Source: Urechis unicinctus (lineage: Eukaryota; Annelida; Polychaeta; Xenopneusta; Urechidae). Taken from it: 64,000 nt of DNA. A model generated the notes under the pieces. That model was not told the origin of the DNA and ran no database searches. It saw only the letters and a list, made by a program, of their open reading frames with translations. A program made the translations under genes and the position numbers. Of this stretch, positions 1-14,999 are shown piece by piece. Location of the stretch: the NCBI GenBank assembly GCA_034190875.2, contig CM067351.1, forward strand, positions 8,109,634 through 8,173,633, written 5' to 3'. The first letter of the stretch is position 1. Each line of letters starts with the position of its first letter.

Positions 1-826
1 CTGACCACAGACTATATTATTGACATCTCAAACCTTTACCGCATAGCCTGTACGGTTAATTGATGAAATAACGAGCATTTAAAGGTCTGTAATCGATATT
101 GTTCGATTGTAAGTTCGATAACGAGCCTATTGTAGCATTACATTAGCCTGAGCCCAGTGTAATGGGATAAGAGAGGATAGGCAAGTTTTAGTAAACCAAA
201 CTAATATCTTCGAACTCGCTTTGAGTGATCTAAATAGGAGTGTTCGGACGATTTGAATGACACAAGATTTCCATTTGCGAATATATACAAAATAATTAAT
301 CAGCAGGCTGATATATTTTGTAAAATAAAGACTCCTTTCGTATACGCAGCAATGAAATCTGCAAAGTTGTTTGGTTCGGTGGCTATTTAGTAGCGATCAA
401 CACAATTCCCGGCAACAGATTTCTCTTGCGGGTTTTTAAAACGTGACAAGCCATCAACGCTAAATGGCTCCGATATGATTATGAAAGATTCATGACGAGC
501 CTAGCTGTTTTCGTCGTGCGGTCAGTGATGAACGTCCGTGGTGTGCATATTACCTAATAACTAACACTAATTGCGTCAGTGCCAAGGTGGCGATGTTTGA
601 TCTCATTACAAGATCAGCACGTTATATGCATGATGTCACTCCCTCACGTTAATGCACAGACACTATGCGTTCAGGTGAACACCCGCTCGAATCATTTCAT
701 GGCAAAGGCCCTACGATTTGTAAGTAATGGTAATGGTAATATTGTTTTAGGTCATTTTGTAGAAGATATCGCGACGGTCATGGATGAGGATGATTGTGAT
801 GCTTGGACAGCTCCCATCAAGTGCCA
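1..826. other. Unique-looking left flank, no gene seen
   Basis: No long open frame, RNA gene or repeat shared with the rest of the window was recognised. The 146-residue open frame that begins at 579 runs into the SINE and the long repeat (from 827). Its second half is therefore repeat sequence, and it is not treated as a gene. Confidence 0.5.
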
Positions 827-1085
827 GCGCCCACTTTGCACAAACCCGTTGCCTGGACTGCCCATCGAAACCCATGCCGCTGGGCCAAAGTTCAAGCATT
901 GTACTATTGAGTTACCGGGTCTGGTTCATCCCCTTTCAGACACGGTACGGCCATCTAACGTAATCATCCTAGTCACGGGGACCCTGTCAGGTTTTCACAC
1001 CTTGGTATCGAACCCATAACCTGTGGGGTGACGCAGGATACCACTACGCTACGCGAACCGGCTCCGTTTCACATGAGCAAGCGCA
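827..1085 (-). mobile_element. tRNA-derived SINE inside copy A
   Basis: Read on the minus strand, this has an RNA polymerase III internal promoter: an A-box-like TAGCGTAGTGG at 1051-1041 and a perfect B box GGTTCGATACC at 1014-1004, spaced as in a tRNA-derived head. Downstream (toward lower coordinates) follows a body of about 175 bases ending near 827, exactly where homology with copy C stops. The same unit is at 35541-35790. The 5' edge near 1085 is a guess, because homology to copy C continues past it. No poly(A) or simple-repeat tail is evident. The family is not named; tRNA-headed SINEs of this kind are common in molluscs and other invertebrates. Confidence 0.65.
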
Positions 1086-3361
1086 ATTGGGCTCTTCATA
1101 GAGTCACGCTGAGCGTAATAGTTATGTCCTGCGTAATATTTTTGTTCTCTCCGGTTTGCAGACGAACTCATTTGCATTTGGATACTTCCTTGATAGTTTG
1201 TTAAGTGATGATCTATTCCTTCGGTGTTTCATTTGTTGTGAGATGCTGAGAGTCATTCTGTCCACTTATTTGGCATCATTGGGTCTGTACATTTCGGTAC
1301 TTAGTCCCGTCCATCACAGAGGAACTTCAATTATGAGCCTGGGCTCATTCCAAAGACGCACTAGCTACGACAAGCAATGGACATGTCATAGCATACAGAG
1401 ACACGCAGCACTAGCCGTAGGGTCGATGTCCTCTTATGGTGTCTCATACATGATTGGAATAGTCTCTGTAGGGTGATCAAAGCATTATTAGGATTAGATC
1501 AAAGGGGTTTACGCATTATCGACAGGGCATAATATGAGCTTGCTATTTTAAACGGAATCGCACAAAGCGCATGCACGGGTCTTGTGATTAGTGTCAAAGT
1601 TGTCTGGGCAATGTGGATACAGCAAATGATTTGCTATTGATAGGTAGTCGGGTTTTGTAATAGAAGGTGTTCCGCAGTGTCAATGATTTTTTTTAATGTG
1701 CGAGAGACACCTTGTTGATATGAGAAACAGGTTACCTCAAGTGACATGAACTGAGGGCTCCTTATTTTTCAAAGAGATACCTTATGAATACCAACGCAAA
1801 ACACAAAACAGTGGTGTGCTTTTGACTGCATTAACAGCATTACAAAAATTTGGTGCGCCATACATGCCCTAATATTAGTACGAGACCGGTTCCTATGATC
1901 CTAACAATCCAAAACATAGCTCCGTCGTGAATAGACAACATAACTCGAATACCTTCTGCATGAGTGCCCTCACGTCTTTATTCAGCGGCCAGGCGTTCCC
2001 TTGCAGCACCAGGTAAAGGGGAACACGTTTTGGACGCTGTTCGATTACGCTGAGTGATGTAACACGTGGTGGTGTTTCTGTAAAAATTATGTGCAGGTTG
2101 GCTGCTCACACGCATTAAGCTTGAATGCCTCGCTGCGATATCTTAGAGTGATGTCAGCACACCGGTGGAGCAAACACCTGCATTTAACATCGCAGTCCAT
2201 TAGTGTTGTGTATGTGGCGGCCATTCTCTACAATTGCCACCCGCAAGCTGCTGTCGATGAGCAGCTGAACTAGACCGTCATCACGCGAACGCATGCGGTC
2301 ACCATAACAGACTGACCTGCGAATGCCTAAATATATAAATAAGATAACATAAGATAAGAGAAGATAAGATTATTAATTAGCCCTTTTCGGGAATTTGCTT
2401 TACAGTCTACAATTGACTCGTGTTTCTCTGTCATTCTCCTCGTGTCTGAGTGAAGATCAGACCAGCTGTTAAAGGATTCTCCGCATTTGGTGACTACTTA
2501 CAGACAAGGATATGTTTATTCCTTAATGTATCCCTTGGCTGCAGCACTGTTCTTCTTACTTCTCAATTTCATGTTTGTTTGAGTTTGACGAAGTGCTTCA
2601 TGCGTCGATCACGAAACCTCAATGCCAGGATGCAGAAGTAGAATTGTGATGGCTTTGCTTTCCCCTACTTACTATATGCTTTCATACTTGCTTTTAACTG
2701 CGGATGTACAGAACAGTGGCACCATTAGACTTAGGATTTTCCAATAAAATAGAACAGCGTCTGTAAATCTGTGTTCAAGGAATTTAAGAGTGTATTTACA
2801 TGGGCTACAAACACCTGCAGGTCGTGTTCAAATTAAATTATGCACGTAGCACGTTACTAACGGAATTGTATTCAAGGCAGGCTGGATACAAACATATAGA
2901 AAATATTGTACACAAACCCCCGATCCCCAACTATGCCAATCGACAAATTGTAGTTGACAAAATCTCTTAGATTAAATATGATTTTTACCTGAATAAGTCT
3001 TTGCGAACGCTGATGAAAGTCGTTTCAGATTGAAGGGCAAGGCAAGCCTTGAGATCACATCGCTCACTGACATCAACAAACGTACACTTGCTCTTTAGAT
3101 CTGACGTCGTCATAAAATACCACAGTAGCTGGCTAAGACATCTCCTGTGAACCACTATAAAAGACAGTGACAAATAAACCTATGCAGGGGTCACATTCAG
3201 CACACGCCAATTTATTCATGATTTTGTTAGTTGATTGCACATTTTGTTACTCAACAAGCCCATTTGCCATCAGATGCAGTAATTATACGAAGCGAAACCG
3301 AACAGAATTTATTTGCGAGACCTTAATGCGTTTTTTAGTTGTTTCTTTGAATGCAACACAA

Positions 3362-3546
<185 letters not shown>

Positions 3547-6500
3547 GGTTTCTTTCGGTCTTTATCAGTTATTTGTTTATATATAAGTTTAGAGACTAGT
3601 TACGAGCAAAATAAAGCACCAGCAATTGACGACATTGTCAATAATTGCAAAGTAAGACAGACATATTCACTGCAATATGTAGGTGTTTATATTTATAGCG
3701 GCATGCAGTCAATGAGCGGGTTGAATGTTGTGTGGCGCTCTTGAAGTCATGGATTATTTACAGTCGTCATTGTGTAATTGTTTTACACTGCCGGAAACTG
3801 TCATGCTCCTTACAACAACGCGTAGTAACTCTCCCGGGGCATTTGGTAGCAGCAGGCTCATGTGGTCAAAACAAGCAAATACGAGTCACTCATGTTTATA
3901 AACGAGCCGGTCGTTTTCCGATGTTGCTTACAGACTGAGTTTGCGCAAGTGATTATTCGTAGGGATATATGTAGCGCATTAGTCAGATAATTGGTTCCCC
4001 TGCCCTCTGTGACCTAAGCTTTCCCCTATATTCTCCTCAAGAAGAAAGCTAAAGCCACTGACATCGTTTCAAATCAGTATCAGTGAAGTGCAGTAAAAAT
4101 ATCTGTTGATTACTTCATAATATATTTATCAAATTATGCATCTTCCTCATAATTGCTTTTATGCAATATACAATCCGGACTGGTACTGTATAAGTTAATT
4201 CCGATCGACTAGCTACTTGCCAAATACAAATTATCGGTCAATTTAAACAAGGTAGATGTCCACACGGCAGATATTCGCTGATCTTACAATGTGACACCAG
4301 GCCCGTTCTATCCATATATTCCTGTCAAACCACAATCCATACCAGCATTTTTCGCTATCCAGTATGTCTTTTACTGTGCTGAGGAGGTATATCATAGCAG
4401 AAATATCCCATTTATCAGGGCATACTAACACACCATGCAACTTGTGCGCTTTATCAGCGATATTTGGCTGGAGGATACGCATCTTTGCTGTCTGTCTAGA
4501 TTCACCATGGTATTAGCCGGAATATTCACATCTCTACTCTTGTACTCAATGTTTCGGTAAACTATACTGTTGCTGTTCATTTGGAATGCTCGATTGTACG
4601 AAAACAAAAAATAATAGCACCACATTACTTTTTGTAGAGTAGTTTACCATAGATATAATGTGCTTTCAACTATCATAACCACAAAGTGCGCAACCAAATT
4701 CCAGTGTTTGATACCTCCAAGCTTTGAGATTGAAAAGGCTTCTGAAAAAGCACCTGTGGATGTCTTTCATGTCTCGCCATGTCTTGCTAGACTAACGCGC
4801 GTGTTACATAACTCAGCGCAACAGAGACTGCTTCAAACAACCAGCCTTCATTCACCTGGCAATGTTGGTTGATTTTAGAGTGGCAGTTTAACAAAGGAAT
4901 GGTTGTAGCGTGTGTTGGAGTGACTTGACTAATTTCGTTACACCATCGACATGCTTCGAACAAATGCAACATCTACTGATTGTGAGGCCTGGCCTCGGCA
5001 GAAGATACGGGTGCGTTCATTATAAACCATTTTGCAAAATTACATCCTATGGTTTGTACCGGGTGCTGAAAGCGTAAAACATTGAAACCGCGTGAAAAGG
5101 CCAAGGAAATAATCGTTGTTTTCCAATATTGTTCATTATTGAGGATCCTTGATTAAACATACTACACTTTCTAAACTGGCCACAAAGATTTATTGAATGG
5201 TAAAGGTACAAGCGTTCTATTAACATCCGTTCTGAATCGACTATTTGTTCGTCAAATATTGGTAACAGCTTGAAAAATCTTGGATCTTCTCTTTTCTGTT
5301 CAAGCTTTTCAAAGTATGTTTCCACGAGTTCGACGGGGCAATGGAATTCCCCGTCTTCTTGAATAACTTATAACTTATTAAGTATATGTGTAATTTATTC
5401 CTCCAAGAGTTCCAAACAAAAACGCAGTAATAATTTATGACGAATTTGAAAGTTCTACGACAGTATACTTGCACACCTCGTGATGACTTCACCTTAAGTG
5501 ATGTTGCGGAGACCAGTTGAATCCGGTGGAGATGAGTACCTCTGAGGTGAGTGTCGAGATTCAGGATGCCATCCCTATTTATACAATATGATGATGGCGC
5601 CCTGCCAACTCATTATCGTCAACATTATAATTGTCCTAATTGGAAATTCCACTAAAATCTTTCACAATAGTTCCGATTGATCGATTTCCGAATGGGGTGG
5701 AATTATATTTAAATACGGATTAAACTAATTACTCAAATTTACTTCTATACAATGACCGTCAACTCGCCGTACGTGGGTGTTTCGGGGTGGCATTATATTT
5801 GAATACTACTTAAGTCACTGCTCCCATGACATCGTATAGAAAAGCTGTCATTTCGACGTTCATTGATATTCCGGGGTCGTATTAATAATTGCCATCCAAA
5901 TCTTTGCACTCTCCTTCACACACGATACAAAAACGATCATTAACAAGTGTATTAATTACGGAGTGTCTAACCTTGCATTAAGGTTAGACTTTACAAGCTG
6001 TAACAGGGATATCGAAGATTTTTTATATATGCTCTTGGAAATACCCGTTAGCAGTGTATACGACATTCGACCAATTCGGAGCATAGCTGCATTGTGACTA
6101 AGGAAATATCATGAATAACCATGATTAGATAAGTTAAGCCTTCTGTACATGATAATGGAAGTAAGCGCCTCTAGCTCGCAACCACACGACGCTATGTAAT
6201 GAGCTGCCAATATGAAAAACTTATCAGTGCTAATAATATTCATACTATTTTCCACCAAGTGTCTCGCAAAGTGGGATATACTTGAGGGGACCCTTATTCC
6301 GTGACCCTGGGTTCAAGGTAAGAGGCTCCAAAAAGCGTTGTAACCGTGCACCCACGCGATGTCAGAATCACGAACTAACTGTGAGCAGGGGCCTTAGGGA
6401 TAGTGATATGATTGCCCAGCAGGGAGCCATTGTAAATTAGATTGCTATAAACTGCGGTTCATCGTGCATCGTTAGGTCGTTCGGGCGATAAGATGCGTCG

Positions 6501-9500
6501 TGTTTGCTGTAAACAAATAAGTCGATCTTCAAAGACTTCCCCTAATTTCTGGGGCGACGAACACCAGTGGTATGAATATTGGAAAGTCCATACTTAATAA
6601 GCTTGCAGTCGGCTATATATGGCATAATATGCGGGCAATCGTGATTATTGTTTCCCAACAAACCGATTTCAGCCTCGCACTCGACCGCACCATCATGTAA
6701 TGAACAAAACTCTTTCAATGTGTTTGGTGAAGGTGCATTCTGCTATAATACGACTGGTAACTATGTGAATGATTGAGTGATACAAATGTCAAATCACTTT
6801 TGATTCAGGTGCTTAAGATTTAAATAAACAGCAATGACGCAGTAGCACGTGTTGCATCACTCCCCTCAGCATAGCAGCTGCGCCGAGATCCAACACCAGA
6901 GCAGTTATGGTGATATCAGTCACCTGCTGTCAAAGCAGGCAAGCCATTGAACATTAGATCTTGCAAATAAACAGACGACCCATTAATTCATAAGTTGTTT
7001 TTTAAGGTGTTTTAGGTAAAAAGCGATTTAATTCTTCGGGAAAAAGTTCAACTGGTTCGAATTGCTATATTAATGACGGAAAATAAAGGCGATATTACCT
7101 TCAACACAAAATCACATATCACCATGGCTTACACGGCTCCATGCGTGCATCGTGGCATCGCTTTCTCCATAGACAGAACAAATGTTGCATAGTAATTCGT
7201 GATAAGGGTGTCATCCTACACCAATGGTGATTTCACAACGATGCTGATGGATAATTATTTAATTGGGAACAATACCGATATGCCAGAATCTATGCATTAT
7301 TGAGCACGGCATACGGTATATGACACCTCGTCTTTGTCCGACCACCTACGATGGTTCTATTAACCGTGTGTTGTCTTTGTATTAATCACGGACGTACTTT
7401 GGAATTGACAAAAGGTAAATCTAAGTTAAACTTCAATTTTAGGGTATACAATCCGACACTCGTACCAATAAGACAGCACAGACATGTGGCTGATCTCGGT
7501 ATCGACAGTGTACGCATCAGAGTATTTGTTTAAAACAGGAAGTTGGAAGGATAATGTAGTAGACATTTGCTGACCCTACATGCTATTTGGAATAACTGGT
7601 TGTGAACATTATCGAGATATAAATAATCTATATCCAGATGTATATCGTCATACAGGTGATGTGCACATTCCCTAATACGGTCCTGTGTGTTATATCGTCA
7701 TATCTGGACCCTGTTCAATGGCCAGAAATGTAATTTCACGTTGACCATTGGTGAAAACATCTTCGGTGGCATATACAAACACAGTTACGTAGCTAAAATG
7801 TCGGTGTATGCATTGTAAGTTATATCCTTGAAAAATAGCTATCATTGCAAACATCGCTGCAATGTACCGGATAATGAATCAACCCTCCAGTACGAACTGC
7901 CTAGCTCCAACAGGTAGACTTGACTTATCTGCTTTCCCAAGCTGTGCATCTTATTGTTGATTGGTGCGTATCTAGCTAAGCTTCTCTTAACTGGCCGGCT
8001 AAGGGAAATAAGTGTCCCCTACCTACAGTCTGACCCTCGAGGTGGCGGGGAATAATAGCACTAACCGATAGAAATCCCCACTTGAAGCACACACGCTTAG
8101 ACAGATGTGCGTCACAAAAGTGGAGGCTGAAAGAATGAATAACACCATTCACCAGGAACATCGCAATGTGTATCAATGATTGGTTCCTACTCGTTTTATA
8201 GAGCGCGGACCAAGACCCGCAATGTTTATGTAGAAATAATTAAGAAAGTTTATTATGACATCCTGCTGGCGATGGAGTATTGAAAATATGAATTAAGGTT
8301 GCTTGAACGCAATAGACTTCCGGTGATATCGGTACACGTCGGTTTGTTTAACCGCTGTTATTTGCTTTTGGTAACTGTCGTCAAATATGAATCTGGAGGC
8401 GGCGCCTTGGAGGAGAAAATAAGTCGACCGTCATTAGGGGGAAGAATTTCATATTGGTTTGAAATGTCTACCTGTTTTTGGCCGCACAACTCTGCTCACT
8501 TAAAGAAAATGCCCTATCCGTTCTATGCTTAGACGATCCATTAAAAATTAAACAATGAGTTGGCAAAGGTGGCATAGATTCATCTTCAAGCTTTCTGAGA
8601 GTACCGTTAACTGATGAGAGAGAGGAGTCACAAGAGGAAACATGCTGGATAGCAGGGTCACTTCCCGGGGACAAGTCATCAGTACAGTGCGCCGTCGAAT
8701 TGTTTGGTTACCGGTGTTGATAAAATGGATGGAAACGTGCAATTTGTGCCATTTGGGCCCAGTGGTTTTAGCAGTGACCGATGAAAAGGATCATGGATTA
8801 GAAGAAACCCCTATGTGAAATGCAGCAGCCCCGAATGTTATAGTATAAATAGTATGCCGTATAACAAGACGATTTATGGTAGGAAACGAAACATGATGGG
8901 TTTTTGCGATGAGAAATTACCTGGTAGGGAATTCTTACGAAGAGAAAGATCTCGCATATCGTATATTCAATGCATACAACGTAAAAGATGATGTGACAGA
9001 GTGTAAATTCCGCGCTGTTCATCAAGTATTATACTGCCAGCGCAAATTAAATGCTGTAACGGTTACATCATATTTCTTATTTTTTGCATCCTCTCGTTTT
9101 TGCGATGTGATGGTAGGTGAGGAGGTGGAGTTAATTACTAATGTTGGTGATATATGTGATTATATTCATATGGCACAGATGAAGATAACATTGGTGTTCA
9201 TAAACGTGGTTATTTTGATGATATAATTAGAGTGACGATATTGCTGCAATCACCTTATATAATATGCGAGTGTTGTAAAAGTTATGATGTAGCGCTATGA
9301 CACTGGGATCATTGTCTTATCACTAATGGTTTGGGAAGGAAATCAAGATTGTTCTTCTTAGGTGCAAGTAAGTGTAACCTTTAATTTTATGGATATGTTT
9401 AGTATTTGCTGTTGTTAAAGTTTAGCTCAGATGTGTGCGTGTTAGCATGTTGTGAGTGACTCTAATGAAAATTTGCTCGATTTGGAATTTCTCACTCACT

Positions 9501-10491
9501 CCTCTCGGCAATACAATAGCATTCAAAGTCAGAAAGAGCACAAATGAATTTGTTGCTCCCATTTTGATGTAGGATATCACAGCCTGACCACTCTTATTAA
9601 CTTTAGGATCGGCACCTGTATTTTTGGACTGAGACTCGCTGTGACCATGTTTTCTTCATGCGTCGAATAAAACATGTATTAAAGCTTTCAAAAATAGAAA
9701 TTCTACGGAATAAAGATATTTATTTTGTGCACGATAGTCCCATCAGTATACATCGTGGAAACATACTTTCCTGTAAAAATCCTATGTGGGTCAGCAGCCT
9801 TAATGATTTGTTTTGCATACCAGCTAGAAATTTGGCGCCTATTTCTTCGTTTTCTGCTTCAGCAAGTATATTTCACTTAGTTATAAGGTTCTGCATTCTT
9901 TTTTATATGAACGTTAATGTTTAGGCAGCGGTAAATCATTTATTGCCGAGTCCTACAACAAACAGACTGTTGCACGCCCGCCTGAAGATATACAAGCTTA
10001 AGTTGTGCGTCTGTACGTATTTTTGTACTTGAGAGGAACCTCACCGTTAACTACAAATGGCAAGCTATATTTCCGAGTCGTACGTGCGTGGTTAAGCTGT
10101 ATAATTACTTATTTGCAATGTCATGATGAAGCGCCAAGCCTAATACTGCTTGAGCACCTGGCAACGAGGCCGTGACAAATCAAACATGGTACTGATGGTA
10201 CATATAGTGTAGTGAATTACCTCTCAAATTATCTGAGCATTGCTTACATAGAAAAGCGTGATCTGTACCTCTATCGTTCCACATAAGAAGCCACAGTTTA
10301 CAAGAGCTCCATCAACGGGAAACTTGTTCGAGAAAAAAAAGAGATAAATCACATCTTTTTGTTGTGCAAGTTCTAAACGAAGACATTGCCATGAATCGTG
10401 TCTGATTTTTTAGAGTTGTGTGGCTTGCCTAACAAAAAAGCGGTACGTGACAATATTTCAGTTTTGCAGACAAGAAAATCTGCATGCAAAA

Positions 10492-10791
10492 TGCCTACGA
10501 CCATGATCCGCCGTAATATGATACGTCTTGCTCGTTTATATACCGATCGCATGACCCATGGATCTCGGAAAAATGACGGCACAATGTGCGAACGTCGTAA
10601 CTACAACAGGTATTTAATGACATTGGAATGGCGCTCTTATTAGCAGACACATAGGCTTATATGATGCTCCTCACGGTAATAGTAAAAGAGGAAGACCACG
10701 AATCGACAGGCTATCGCGAGAACATCATATGTCTTATAAAACTAACCAGATCCGGATGGGTCGCTCGACATTTCTACCGTCCTGTGTATGA
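10492..10791 (+). pseudogene. Frameshifted open frame with AT-hook-like motif, copy A
   Basis: A frame opening with ATG at 10492 encodes a basic stretch (MIRRNMIRLARLYTDRM at residues 5-21) that closes at a TAG at 10641-10643. A second frame, open at least from 10630 to the TGA at 10789-10791, overlaps it and reads ALISRHIGLYDAPHGNS, then KRGRPR at 10684-10701, an AT-hook-like core (RGRP flanked by basic residues). Copy C has the same two-frame arrangement with the same frame change. Of four codon differences in the second frame, two are silent, which is too few to claim selection. I do not recognise the protein. It may be a decayed coding part of the long repeat or chance. Confidence 0.25.
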
Positions 10792-12949
10792 ATCAGTATG
10801 TTTGAACACGCAAACTGCGGGATTTTGGCGTTATTGTTTGATATATGTGAGAGGCAAATCTGATAAAACAGTGATTTATATCCCTGGGACATGCGGGTTG
10901 CTAGGCATTGTTCTTATACCGTGAAGAACCAATAAATCAACATAACGGGTCCTTACAGCGCCATCCAAAGTAAAGCCATGCAGACACTCTACGTGAACCG
11001 ATTCTTGTCACTGGAGCAGTAAATATGACAAATGGCAGGTACTTGCATCCACATCCACCTCCGCGTAAACAATAGATCGGCATGATGCCAAATAATATTT
11101 GAATCAGTACTTTACATGGCTTCACTTGTGCAATATAATATAAGTTAACAATAAGCATGTATTTTTCTATGCCATTGGTGGAATTATATGACACCATCTG
11201 TGACATCAAAAGACCATGCTTCTATGTTTTATCTATTTCAAAGCCCCGGGCGAGATGTGCGGACAAATGGACCAGTGCATTACAAACATTACCTACCCTT
11301 GACTTAAGTACCTACCCTTGACTAAACGTATGTGATGTAGAATAGCATGATAGTCGCTTTATAATCGGACTCAAACCAGTCGATGTATTGTTCATCTTCT
11401 TGACCATATGCAGGTGATCTATTATTTACGTTCATGAGGGACCGCATGCTACATTGCATGCCAATTAATGACTACACATTTATCTTCGTTTTGATGACAT
11501 CGCAATGTCGGGTGTAAATAGGTGTTTTGGCGCATTCATTCTGCCTTTTTTTTAGTAAAATGAACCATTCAGCAGTGTCAATTTGTCTTATACAGGGATC
11601 ACCATACGTGGAAAATCTAACCATGATAATATAGAGTGACACAGGAACTTGAGAAATCAAGCACTCAGATGCTTCCTGTTAGAAAACCGGTGAATGAATC
11701 ACGATCCATACAAGCAAATAGAGACCTTATGGGGATACCGCCCCACAGGCTTTATTGCCACCGGTCAATGTCATCTTGTTAATACACTTTGGCAGTGAAA
11801 TTGTTGGGGTAGGGTCTCTACCCGTTTATCAGATGCAACTTATGCTGTCAACGCGTGTCGTGGCATGCTATCCAGTGACAAGATTAAGCGTGGATAATCT
11901 TGTGAACTGTTATGGTTGGATTTGATCAATTATTATTCTGGTAGTACACGTCCGCGCTGGGAATATATTGCAGGCGAGTGATGCTACAAACTTTATTGGA
12001 ATACATAAACACAATTTTAGACTGCGGAGATCACCCTCCCCAAGAAGATAACATATTCGAACTCCAGAATCATGAGCAATGCATTTTATCGGATGGCTTC
12101 CAACATTACAGACACCTATGTTAAGGCTTGATTAAAGACATATTTTAGATATATTACTTGCTAAGATGCCAAGCGCGATACATTTTCCCGGAATGAGGCG
12201 GCCAGGTTTAAATGTGGCGCTTCAGGCTTACCTTTGGACTGTCAGCAATACCCTGTCAAGGCAAATCTAACCAATAAATATATTAAGTTCAGTTAATGAA
12301 AAAATTGACTGGTTATACAACGTACCGGTAAATACGCTTGTTTTGACACAGTGTATGACGTACGCACATGAGTTAATGTTGATCATCACTCTAGGGCAAG
12401 ATTTGCCTCTCATAATAGAGCCTGAGACGGCTATTCGCTTCATTATGCTATTCGAAGTTAGATATTATGGATATTACACACGGAGTAACGTCTAAAACAA
12501 ATAATTCTGCATGTGTGCACGCGCTAACCCCGCGAGCTATAGTGCTAAAGTATTGCCCTACAAATACCGCAATAACAATGGTAAACACCAGGTTTATTAC
12601 GTCCAGAACTTTATTTGACACGGCCTATTGTGGTTCGTTATGCTGCATCATATAACAATTATAGAAAGTCGTTGCCATGGTGATGGCCTAAGTTGGCGAG
12701 TTTATTTGGCAATTGAATCATTGATGCGGTGAAGATGAATATGTTCCAACCAATTGTTTCCACGGATAAAACAATCAGCCATAACAATTTGTTTCTCTAT
12801 GTGTAAGTGTTTGATCGTTCCCTCCCGTACTGATATTATTTGTGTTAGCAATGGTGTTTTCGACGAGTGTATGGATTATATGGGCAAGAAGCATCAGCTT
12901 GCTATTTGTTTGCACCCACTGGAAGCCTGGTAATTGCGCATTATAGCCC

Positions 12950-13147
<198 letters not shown>

Positions 13148-13391
13148 TTATGTGGCTTTAATAAACGTTTAATTTCTAATAAGGTGCAATTTGGGTTATA
13201 TACCTATAGAAAGTTATGAAGTAATCAATCAATGATTGGTTAATCACCATACAACATTTTTTTGGGATATTATGTACTTGCACGCATGGCAGCAAAACAT
13301 GTACAGCGTGATGGTAGTCATTTTTTTTTCATTGACGAACCTCTTGTGATATTTCAATTACACGGTTCATTTTTTTTTCATTTCCCTGGAG

Positions 13392-14999
13392 ACTACCCAA
13401 ATGTAAATCGCAAATAGCTACTAACAGTATTATGTATCAAGGCGTTAAATTGTGGAATGGTATCTGCTATATAATTAAACCATATATGTCGTATTATGCT
13501 TTCAAAAGAAAACACATTGTTGACAAATTGCAATAGTGTTCCCAAGATTCTATCACTTGCTGTTGAATTAACCACACCAAATGTTCAATGATATTTGGCA
13601 CACGCAATATCGATCTTTGACATTACCATTGTTAGATATGGAGTATTTACATGTGCTACTATGTCATTATGTTTTTCTGTGCACTTACACGCTGTATTGA
13701 TTGTAAGGATTCATACATCATTAGATGTCTACATCCTTTTGCTTGCTTGTCTTATATATGACACAATTTATATGTATGCACTTGTTGATGTTACAAGCAA
13801 ATTATTATTATTATTATTATTATTATTATTGTAAATATATATGTATATAAGTGATGTTTCGCAAAAGAGATAAATTACAGGTGGACTGTGCAGGTCCACA
13901 TTTTATCGATGATACACCCGGAGGAAAGGCTAGTGTTAGAGGCATCGCCGCTGAGGTGTGACAATTCGATGCAGCGATATGTGGTTGTGTTTGCACGCAC
14001 ACGGACACATACATAATTCACCACAGGAACTTGATGATTTGCCTACTCTCGAAGAGCATGTGTAAAGGTTGAAGTATGTGCTGCAGTGCCTAATGAACAG
14101 GGATTTGATTTGCAATACATCGGACGGGTGCGCAGTAGATTGACAGCGCTGCAACACGGTCAATATGTGTTATAGGCCATGCGGGTGGTAATGTATGATA
14201 GCTGTGTCCCCTAGGCTAATATGCAATATCAAACATTGTCGTGGTTCACGTACTTGAGTATCACAGTTTCACTTGTCCTCATGCCTTCGTGTCAAAGATA
14301 GCACAATATGGATGTGAATACGAAGGCTGATTATCATATGCCTGATTAATGCAGACCGGATGTGTCACAATGTAAATGACATATCGCATGATCTATTCAA
14401 AGTGTGCGTGTCTTAAAATAAATACAAAACGCGTTTACATGAATTAATGCGAGCATATTACATTTTTCTGCAAAAAACCTACATTATTTATTTATTAATA
14501 GCAGCTTTCCAGAAAGCCGCACGGAGGTCGTGAATTTAGAAGATTGCCAAGAGAGACAATGGTTTGCAGGGGGGAAACTTAAAAAAGGAGCATGCGAACC
14601 GATAATTCCCCATTACTGCGTGCTCATTGCAGCATCGGGTGGGATTATGGGGTTCAAATCAGTGAGCAAGTCCTCAATATGCTGTATTAGATTTTGCTCA
14701 TCAGCTAATGAACCAAAAACGTTAAATGACTCACTCTCTCTACTTCTCCGCGAAATAACCACAATCCTGCTCTAAGCTTACTAGTCCTGTCAGCTGCGTA
14801 GATGCCGAAACATCACTGTTTCATTGTTCCAACTTATTTTCTAAAAACATAACTTCCGACCCAAGGTTTGACCACTAAGTAAAACTGAGCGATATATACC
14901 ATGACCGATGTGCTGTGTGTAACATGATGGTTGGCTGTACTGCTCTCTTCGTTGGCAACTTGCTTCCATGATCAAACATCTCTCAAAGCGACGCCTCAG
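13392..14999. other. Unique-looking DNA between copy A and the inverted repeat
   Basis: Apart from the (ATT)n run, nothing was recognised. A 53-codon minus-strand open stretch (14613-14771) was examined and not accepted as an exon. Confidence 0.4.
13801..13830. repeat. (ATT)10 microsatellite
   Basis: Ten tandem ATT units, followed by a short AT-rich stretch. Confidence 0.95.

Noticed and set aside
579..1019. 146-codon plus-strand frame
   Set aside because: Its second half is the antisense of the SINE body, and the frame is not kept in copy C.
6301..6335. tRNA T-arm-like GGGTTCAAGG in copies A and C
   Set aside because: The matching segment in copy B is different and no A box or acceptor stem is present.
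14613..14771. A minus-strand open stretch of 53 codons (containing FNVFGSLADEQNL) after a TTAG
   Set aside because: It has a protein-like composition, but the sequence before the TTAG is not pyrimidine-rich, there is no neighbouring exon and no family is recognised.
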